This document shows positions 1 to 4,616 of a stretch of 5,444 nt of DNA, in pieces (the first letter of the stretch is position 1; each line of letters starts with the position of its first letter). Source of the DNA: Spirochaeta sp. (GTDB lineage: Bacteria > Spirochaetota > Spirochaetia > Spirochaetales_E > Spirochaetaceae_B). The notes beneath the pieces were generated by a model. The model was not told the DNA's origin. It worked only from the letters and a program-made list of their open reading frames with translations, and made no database searches. Location: NCBI GenBank assembly GCA_030590585.1, contig JAUUYD010000189.1, positions 1 through 5,444 of the forward strand, given 5' to 3'. The position numbers and the translations under genes are program-made.

Positions 1-342
1 ATTATTTTCTGAAAGTGAAGAAATACCGGCTTCTTTCGGGCTGATCCAGTACTCATCAACCTTCTCACGGCTCCAGTGACTTACAGCTTGTCTGACGGGA
101 TACACAATTCCCGTATCGGGGTTTCGGATATCGAGATAAAAATCTTCCAGACCGAAACTGGTGCTGCTTGTGAACGCCTGTTCTTCCCTTCTTGAACGAT
201 CGGCATAAGCTTCCCGGGTGGCACGGTTACGATTGGATACAATCAAAACTATAGCAATTACAGAGATGAGAGTTATCAGTAGAAATCCTCCCAGCATTAT
301 TACCAGGCCCTTTTTATCAACCAACTTTAACGGGTTCTTCAT
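1..342 (-). CDS. Bitopic membrane protein of unknown function, N-terminal part (runs off left edge)
   Basis: This frame stays open for 114 codons from an ATG at 342 to the left edge, so the gene is 3'-truncated by the window. The product begins MKNPLKLVDKKG, followed by a hydrophobic segment at about residues 12-35 (LVIMLGGFLLITLISVIAIV) and a basic stretch, SNRNR. There is no signal-peptidase site, so this looks like an uncleaved anchor. The soluble part is charged and then mixed, including FGLEDFYLDIRNPDTG. The side on which it lies is uncertain because both flanks of the anchor are basic. The start at 342 has an AGGA Shine-Dalgarno candidate at 351-354, 8 nt upstream. An in-frame ATG at 360 would add six residues but has a weaker ribosome site. 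The gene overlaps the end of smc by 26 bp, which suggests translational coupling in the same operon. I do not recognise the family and assign no function. Confidence 0.8.
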   Translation of the reverse strand, partial: MKNPLKLVDKKGLVIMLGGFLLITLISVIAIVLIVSNRNRATREAYADRSRREEQAFTSSTSFGLEDFYLDIRNPDTGIVYPVRQAVSHWSREKVDEYWISPKEAGISSLSENN

Positions 343-3127
343 CACCTTGTTCCTGTCCATCCAGTCTCATGGTTATGAGCCGGGAAACTCCCGATTCCTG
401 CATTGTCACACCTAATAGGGTTTTGGCGCCGGCTACTGTCTTTTTATTATGGGTAATGACTATAAATTGGCTTTTCCGGCCGAACTCCGACAGTAAATTA
501 ACGAAACGCTGAATATTGGCTTCATCCAGAGCCGCATCTATCTCATCAAGTATACAGAACGGAGACGGTTTAACTTGAAACGTGGCAAACATCAATGCCA
601 CACCGCAGAGGGATTTCTCACCTCCGGAAAGTAAAGAGATATTTTCAAGCTTTTTCCCCGGAGGCTGAGCGTAGATTTCAAGACCTGAATTAAGAGGATC
701 ATCCGGATCAATCAAGCGGATTTCAGCCCTGCCGCCTCCGAAAAGACGACGGAACATCTCGTGAAAATGATCCCTGATCTCTTTGTAGGTTTTCAAAAAC
801 AGGCTGGCCGATTCCTTTCGGATCTCTTCGGTAACCAGGGAAAGATGTTCCCGGGCTTTCTTTAAATCTTCGAGCTGATTGTTAAGAAAATCATATCGCT
901 CGGCTACTTCCTTGAACTCTTCGGGAGCCATGAGGTTCACCTGCCCAAGGGATTTTAATTCACCTTTGACCAGGTTGAGTTTCCCTCTGATTTCTCCAGG
1001 GCTGAGTTCAATTGATTCTTTTAAATCTTTGTAATCTGTGAGATCCCGGGAATTTCTATCCCGAAAATCTTCCAACAGGAGCTTAATTTCATTTTCTACA
1101 TGCTCCATCTCCAGATGGATTCTCTGTTTCTCAATTTCAAGACTGCCGCGTTGCTCCGTGAGCTTTTTAAGCTTATCTTCACTTCCAGCCATTTTTTCAT
1201 TTTCAGAACTGATCCCGGTTTCCAGTCCGGCCATGTCTTTACGAAGCCTCTCCTGCTCGTTCTCCAATTCTTCTCTTTTTAAGAGTATGGCTTTCACTTG
1301 ATCGTCAAGATTGCGCATTCGTGTTTCTTCAGCGGCAAGCAGCTGCCGGATTTCATCCAATCTGGCAGTTTCGGACTCCACCTCCCTCGCCAATGACGCC
1401 AGGGAATCCTCGGCTGCCGCTGCCTGGGTGGTGGTTCGGGCCTGGGCGACCCGAAGCTCTTCAAGGCTTTCCCGGGCTTCTTTAATTTGAACGGACAGCA
1501 ATACTTTCTCTTCTTCCAATGCTGTAAGGCGTACTCTCAGCTCCCGGGTGCTCTCTACAGAACTGATAATTTTTTCATCAAGTTCCCGTTTTCTGGTGAT
1601 AATTCCTGCCGGAGCCAGAAATTCCTCCAGAAAGTCTGCTTCAGAATCCCTATATTCAGTAAAAAGCCTGACAAGTTCACCGAGAGAAGCACTGAGTTCA
1701 AAAAATTCCGCTGATGCATTCTCCAGAAGTTCCAGAGCCTTGTCACCGTCGGTCAGATTCTTCTTGTCCGAGAGTAATTTCGCCCGGCCTTCACTGCGTA
1801 TTCGTATTTCTGCCATCAGATCAATCAGAGAAGTTTCAAGAACTCGCCTGGCATTCCGGTCGTAACCGGAATCTTTCAGTCCGCGGTCAAGTTCGCTGAC
1901 GATATCATCAGTAAGTGTTCGAAGATCTTCCTGAAGACCCTCACGCTTTTTCTCTTCCGCTGCCAGATTACCATTAACCTGTTTTGTTTCATCACCGTTT
2001 CCCCTGCCGCGTTCTTCGGCGGAAGTGATGGTTTTCTGTAATGTGGTAATATTTCCTTCAATCTCTTTCAGCCTGTCTCTGAATGAGGCCAGATCGATTT
2101 CCCGGTTAGCTCTGAGCTTTTTAAGAGCAGCCAGCGCTTCGGAAGCATTCAGCTCCCGTGATTTGAATGTTTTGCCGGCTTCCTCCGACTCATTCCGCCT
2201 TTCATGTATGCTTTTCAACTGACTTTCCTGATTCTCTTTCTCCAGATCCATTCCGTAGAGCTGTTTCTGACTTTCAATCAGCCGGGATTCCATCTGATTT
2301 ACCGAATCAAGCTCACTTACAAGAGTGGCTTTCAGACTATCAATCTTTTCAACAACCGAAATGTATTTTTCTTCCCGTGATTTTAACCTTTCAGTTTTTT
2401 TCTCCCCGGATTTTATCAGACCACGCCACTGAAGCAGTTTCAAATCCCGATCCAGCTCAAAAATGGATTCTTTGAACTGCCGGTACTCAAGGGTTTTATC
2501 AGTTTGCTTTTTCAGGGTTTCGTAATTACGCCGAACTTCATGGAGGATGTTCTCCACCTGCCCCATATTCTCTTCGGTTTTAACCAGCTTACGCTCAGCT
2601 TCACTGCCCCTCATCCGGTACTTTGTTATACCGGCGGCTTCCTCAAAGATAAAACGCCGCTCTTCAGGCCTGTTGGAGAGTACCTGGTCGATACGCCCCT
2701 GTTCCATCACTGAATAGGCCGATTTCCCGATACCCGTATCAAAGAAAAGCTCACGAATTTCCTTAAGCCTGACAGCCGTTCCATTGAGGAAGTACTCACT
2801 ATCCCCCTCCCGGAAAATTCGCCTTTTGATGGCAATTTCCGGTCTGTCAATCTCAAGTATCCCTTCATCATTTGAAATCACCAGAGTAACCTCAGCTACA
2901 TTGAGTGCTTTACGATTCTCGGTTCCACTGAAAATAACATCATCCATGCGTTCGGCCCGCATATTTCGTACGGACTGCTCACCGAGAACCCACTTGATAG
3001 CATCAACTATATTACTCTTTCCGCAGCCGTTAGGGCCGAGAAGAGCTGAGATACCTTTATTGAATTCGATTACTGTGCGGTCGGCAAATGATTTAAAGCC
3101 GAGTATTTCGATACGTTTAAGAAACAA
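317..3127 (-). CDS. smc: Chromosome partition/condensation ATPase SMC, short form
   Basis: SMC proteins are ABC-type ATPases that dimerise and organise and segregate chromosomal DNA in the cytoplasm. Residues below count from the TTG at 3127 (936 aa). The N-terminus MFLKRIEILGFKSFADRTV matches the family. Walker A is GPNGCGKS (31-38, with Cys where Ser is usual). The Q-loop region EQGRIDQVLSNRPEERRFIF follows at about 142-161. Coiled-coil arms run at about 170-405 and 518-711. A conserved C-arm segment, SLGQVNLMAPEEF, precedes the C-terminal head. The head carries the signature LSGGEKSL (833-840), Walker B FCILDEIDAALD (857-868, catalytic Glu862) and the H-loop His893. The protein is some 200-250 residues shorter than typical bacterial SMC. 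The central region (about 405-518) shows no canonical hinge and no CxxC zinc hook. Alternative in-frame ATGs at 3148 (943 aa) and 3223 (968 aa, overlapping the upstream gene by 23 bp) add residues absent from the family. The identity is firm; the start is less so. Confidence 0.95.
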   Translation of the reverse strand: MFLKRIEILGFKSFADRTVIEFNKGISALLGPNGCGKSNIVDAIKWVLGEQSVRNMRAERMDDVIFSGTENRKALNVAEVTLVISNDEGILEIDRPEIAIKRRIFREGDSEYFLNGTAVRLKEIRELFFDTGIGKSAYSVMEQGRIDQVLSNRPEERRFIFEEAAGITKYRMRGSEAERKLVKTEENMGQVENILHEVRRNYETLKKQTDKTLEYRQFKESIFELDRDLKLLQWRGLIKSGEKKTERLKSREEKYISVVEKIDSLKATLVSELDSVNQMESRLIESQKQLYGMDLEKENQESQLKSIHERRNESEEAGKTFKSRELNASEALAALKKLRANREIDLASFRDRLKEIEGNITTLQKTITSAEERGRGNGDETKQVNGNLAAEEKKREGLQEDLRTLTDDIVSELDRGLKDSGYDRNARRVLETSLIDLMAEIRIRSEGRAKLLSDKKNLTDGDKALELLENASAEFFELSASLGELVRLFTEYRDSEADFLEEFLAPAGIITRKRELDEKIISSVESTRELRVRLTALEEEKVLLSVQIKEARESLEELRVAQARTTTQAAAAEDSLASLAREVESETARLDEIRQLLAAEETRMRNLDDQVKAILLKREELENEQERLRKDMAGLETGISSENEKMAGSEDKLKKLTEQRGSLEIEKQRIHLEMEHVENEIKLLLEDFRDRNSRDLTDYKDLKESIELSPGEIRGKLNLVKGELKSLGQVNLMAPEEFKEVAERYDFLNNQLEDLKKAREHLSLVTEEIRKESASLFLKTYKEIRDHFHEMFRRLFGGGRAEIRLIDPDDPLNSGLEIYAQPPGKKLENISLLSGGEKSLCGVALMFATFQVKPSPFCILDEIDAALDEANIQRFVNLLSEFGRKSQFIVITHNKKTVAGAKTLLGVTMQESGVSRLITMRLDGQEQGDEEPVKVG

Positions 3128-3130
3128 AGG

Positions 3131-3137
3131 CCCCCCC
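3131..3137 (-). promoter_or_regulatory. G7 tract, candidate ribosome binding site for smc TTG start
   Basis: Read on the minus strand this is seven consecutive G residues, ending 3 nt before the TTG at 3127. It is the only purine run at the right distance for that start, and it resembles the GAGGGGG site used by the upstream PUR gene. Poly-G pairs only partly with a CCUCC anti-Shine-Dalgarno sequence, so its strength is uncertain. If translation starts at the ATG at 3148 instead, the tract is coding (Ser-Gly-Gly-Pro). Confidence 0.45.
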
Positions 3138-3146
3138 GATACCGCC

Positions 3147-3176
3147 ATTATACTCAAGGCCTGCAGGTGGAGACAA
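3147..3176 (-). promoter_or_regulatory. Candidate sigma70-type promoter for smc
   Basis: On the minus strand, TTGTCT (3171-3176, 4 of 6 to consensus) is followed by an 18-nt spacer and a perfect TATAAT (3147-3152). The expected transcription start is near 3140, which leaves a leader of about 13 nt to the TTG at 3127. The -10 overlaps the ATG at 3148, so a transcript from here could not use that ATG. The spacer holds the 8-bp palindrome CCTGCAGG (3160-3167), which may be chance. The promoter would give smc expression independent of the upstream genes. Confidence 0.5.
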
Positions 3177-3200
3177 CTCAGATACGCCTTTTTAGAGATC

Positions 3201-4094
3201 TCATTCGTCTCCGCCGGAAACAATTATTTCAACTCTTCGATTCCTGTCCTGGAGTTCCGGATCGCGATTAAGCGGTTTGAACCCGCCAAAGGCTTTCACT
3301 TCAACATTCACCGTAGGGGAAATTATACCGGATAGATAATCGGCAACAGTATCAGCCCTGGCCCGGGATAGTGCCCATCTTCCCCGCTCTGTGCCGTAGT
3401 TCGCGCAATGCCCGCCAATCTCTATGCTGATGTTATCAGCTAATAAATCGGAAAGTTTGTTCAAATCATCCCTGGCTGTATTGGAAATAACGGCACTTTC
3501 AGCTTGAAAGTAAATGATGACAGTACCGGGGAGCAGTGCTGCATCCGGTTCAAGTTCAGGTTCAGGATCAACTGCAGCCAATTTTTCAGTTGGTGGCAGC
3601 GCTGAAGGTGCGGCAGATGGTTCAATATCAGGAGTATCTGTCAAATCATTGCCGGAACTTATGACATTTGCAGTATCGGCTGCAGCTGCGTATTTCTCTG
3701 ATGGAACAGAGATCCGGGGCAGTAAGATCCATAAACCCAGGAAAATCAAACCGACGGCAATTACGATAAGCGGCCATAGTCCGATTCCTGTTCTTACCCT
3801 GATAATCTCCCGGGTTCCGTCAGGCTTCAGGAGATTGACAGTCCAAAGAGAAAAATTACGCCGTTCAATACTCAATCGTAATTCAGATGGAACTTGAACC
3901 TCAGCTGATAACCCTTTCAGAACTACGCTTTTTCGAAGCTGTGGTCCATTTCGCCTGAATACACAGAAATCGAGTCTCGCGGCATCCTGTCCGGGACGCA
4001 TGGTACGAAGCCGGACCGTCCGGGAAATATCACTCAGAGATGATTCAACACGAATGTACCTGCCGCCGTCTATGGCAATGCCCAGTGAGCCCAT
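3201..4094 (-). CDS. Single-pass membrane protein with beta-rich cytoplasmic domain and OmpA-like peptidoglycan-binding domain
   Basis: This 297-residue protein has four parts. Residues 1-100 are beta-rich and soluble, and the pattern resembles the Hsp70 substrate-binding beta domain (SLGIAIDGGRY, a middle LRTMRPGQ, then VVLKGL). Residues 105-126 form one strong membrane segment (GLWPLIVIAVGLIFLGLWIL). Residues 130-188 are a low-complexity Ala/Pro/Glu/Asp linker. Residues 189-293 are an OmpA C-terminal domain, with GHCANYG (228-234), ALSRARADTV (241-250) and NRRVEI (285-290). This fold anchors proteins non-covalently to peptidoglycan. The conserved Arg is kept (R246), but the usual Asp after GHT is Ala231. 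The arrangement suggests N-in topology, with the linker and OmpA domain in the periplasm. It recalls MotB in outline, but the cytoplasmic domain is far longer and the membrane segment lacks a MotB-like Asp. The gene lies 20 bp after the PUR gene, with no evident Shine-Dalgarno. The OmpA domain is firm; the overall role is unknown. Confidence 0.88.
   Translation of the reverse strand: MGSLGIAIDGGRYIRVESSLSDISRTVRLRTMRPGQDAARLDFCVFRRNGPQLRKSVVLKGLSAEVQVPSELRLSIERRNFSLWTVNLLKPDGTREIIRVRTGIGLWPLIVIAVGLIFLGLWILLPRISVPSEKYAAAADTANVISSGNDLTDTPDIEPSAAPSALPPTEKLAAVDPEPELEPDAALLPGTVIIYFQAESAVISNTARDDLNKLSDLLADNISIEIGGHCANYGTERGRWALSRARADTVADYLSGIISPTVNVEVKAFGGFKPLNRDPELQDRNRRVEIIVSGGDE
3547..3570 (-). 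repeat. Imperfect hexamer repeat encoding the Pro-Glu linker
   Basis: Four consecutive 6-nt units read ggttca, agttca, ggttca and ggatca on the plus strand. On the coding strand they encode part of DPEPELEP in the linker between the membrane segment and the OmpA domain. Gain or loss of whole units would change linker length without a frameshift. The repeat is short and imperfect, so it may simply reflect Pro-Glu composition. Confidence 0.5.
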
Positions 4095-4101
4095 GTAATT
4101 T

Positions 4102-4129
4102 ATTATACAGGTTTTCAGGCGTTTTTCAT
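4102..4129 (-). promoter_or_regulatory. Weak candidate promoter immediately before the OmpA-like gene
   Basis: A perfect TATAAT lies at 4102-4107 on the minus strand, 7 nt before the ATG at 4094. A poor -35 candidate, ATGAAA (4124-4129, 4 of 6), lies 16 nt upstream of it. Transcription would begin at or within about one base of the ATG, giving a leaderless message. This fits the absence of a Shine-Dalgarno sequence, but AT-rich sequence next to a start codon may be enough to explain the match. Confidence 0.25.
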
Positions 4130-4555
4130 CGCCGATACGGCTTTTGAGAGTCCTTCAGTAAAAATATCAAAGGAATTAATCGGAATAATCACGGATTCCC
4201 GGCGAGAACCTGTTGCATCCTCGCGTTTTTCAGTGAGCTGCAGGGCCGGTTTCCCCCGAGGCGGTAAGCGCAGGATGTATTCCCGCCTGCCTCCGCCGAC
4301 GGTAAGGGTTTCTTCGGGGCTTCCTTTTCGCCTGCGGATTGCATCCATAACCCTGTTAAGCACAATAAGGAATTTATCAATATCATCATCAAAGACCACT
4401 ACGGAAGATCGTTTAAATCCCCTTTCAGCCTTCCGGCTTTCAACAATGTTCAGGTAGTAATCGTGATATCGATTTTCTTTGACGTTGAAAAAGAAGGTTT
4501 TATCACCATCATCAAGAAAAATCCTCGTACTGTATATTTCACCCCGTTGGCCCAT
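4115..4555 (-). CDS. PUR-domain DNA/RNA-binding protein (BpuR/DUF3276-like), two repeats
   Basis: PUR proteins bind single-stranded, purine-rich DNA and RNA. The Borrelia member BpuR is a nucleic-acid-binding regulator. Residues 4-75 of this 146-residue protein carry a clear PUR repeat: RGEIYSTRIF, KTFFFNVKENRYHDYYLNIV (20-39), then KRSSVVVFDDDIDKFLIVLN (48-67) leading into the helix. The strand and helix pattern and the wording match spirochaete and Bacteroidetes PUR proteins. A second, weaker copy occupies about 84-144: REYILRL, PALQLTEKRE, then SVIIPINSFDIFTEGLSKAV. The protein is cytoplasmic, with no membrane segment. The start at 4555 is supported by GAGGGGG 5 nt upstream and by the fit of the first strand. 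It is the first gene after a good promoter candidate and is followed after 20 bp by the OmpA-like gene and then smc. Its targets cannot be read from sequence, so no gene symbol is given. Confidence 0.9.
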   Translation of the reverse strand: MGQRGEIYSTRIFLDDGDKTFFFNVKENRYHDYYLNIVESRKAERGFKRSSVVVFDDDIDKFLIVLNRVMDAIRRRKGSPEETLTVGGGRREYILRLPPRGKPALQLTEKREDATGSRRESVIIPINSFDIFTEGLSKAVSAMKNA

Positions 4556-4560
4556 ATCGG

Positions 4561-4567
4561 CCCCCTC
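4561..4567 (-). promoter_or_regulatory. Ribosome binding site of the PUR gene
   Basis: GAGGGGG on the minus strand ends 5 nt before the ATG at 4555 and is the only purine-rich run in the short leader. It supports this start. It is also the kind of G-rich single strand that PUR proteins tend to bind, so autoregulation here is conceivable but not shown. Confidence 0.7.
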
Positions 4568-4587
4568 ATGAATAAATTCGTGGCGCT

Positions 4588-4616
4588 AGCATAACCGGTG
4601 TCGGAAGGGGTTTCAA
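4588..4616 (-). promoter_or_regulatory. Candidate sigma70-type promoter of the PUR-ompA-smc operon
   Basis: On the minus strand, TTGAAA (4611-4616, 5 of 6 to consensus) and TATGCT (4588-4593, 4 of 6) are separated by exactly 17 nt. The expected transcription start is near 4581, giving a leader of about 25 nt that contains the GAGGGGG ribosome site. The -35 overlaps the stop codon of the upstream methyltransferase gene (4613-4615). I see no terminator in the 57-bp gap, so read-through from the methyltransferase gene is possible as well. Confidence 0.6.

Noticed and set aside
1574..1915. Rad50-type zinc hook in the centre of the SMC protein
   Set aside because: No Cys residues occur in the central region, so CxxC is absent. 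The head motifs and the N-terminal and C-arm blocks are those of SMC rather than Rad50.
3160..3167. CCTGCAGG palindrome as an operator in the smc promoter spacer
   Set aside because: The symmetry stops at 8 bp and there is no second copy in the window. Its position between -35 and -10 is suggestive, but chance is an adequate explanation.
3128..3223. Longest smc reading frame starting at ATG 3223 (968 aa)
   Set aside because: It would overlap the OmpA-like gene by 23 bp and add 32 residues before the conserved FLKRIE start that SMC proteins do not have. No good ribosome site precedes it.
2784..3335. 183-codon plus-strand open frame
   Set aside because: It lies antisense across the conserved SMC N-terminal head and the end of the OmpA-like gene. 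Its product is Ser/Arg/Leu-rich without recognisable motifs, as expected of a frame opposite a real gene.
3514..3897. 127-codon plus-strand open frame rich in Ser, Gly and Ala
   Set aside because: Its composition is explained by being antisense to the Ala/Pro/Glu linker and membrane segment of the OmpA-like gene. It has no independent support.
4556..4616. Terminator after the methyltransferase gene
   Set aside because: Only a weak GGG/CCC pairing (GGGATTGAAACCCC) is visible, with no stable stem and no T run on the transcribed side.
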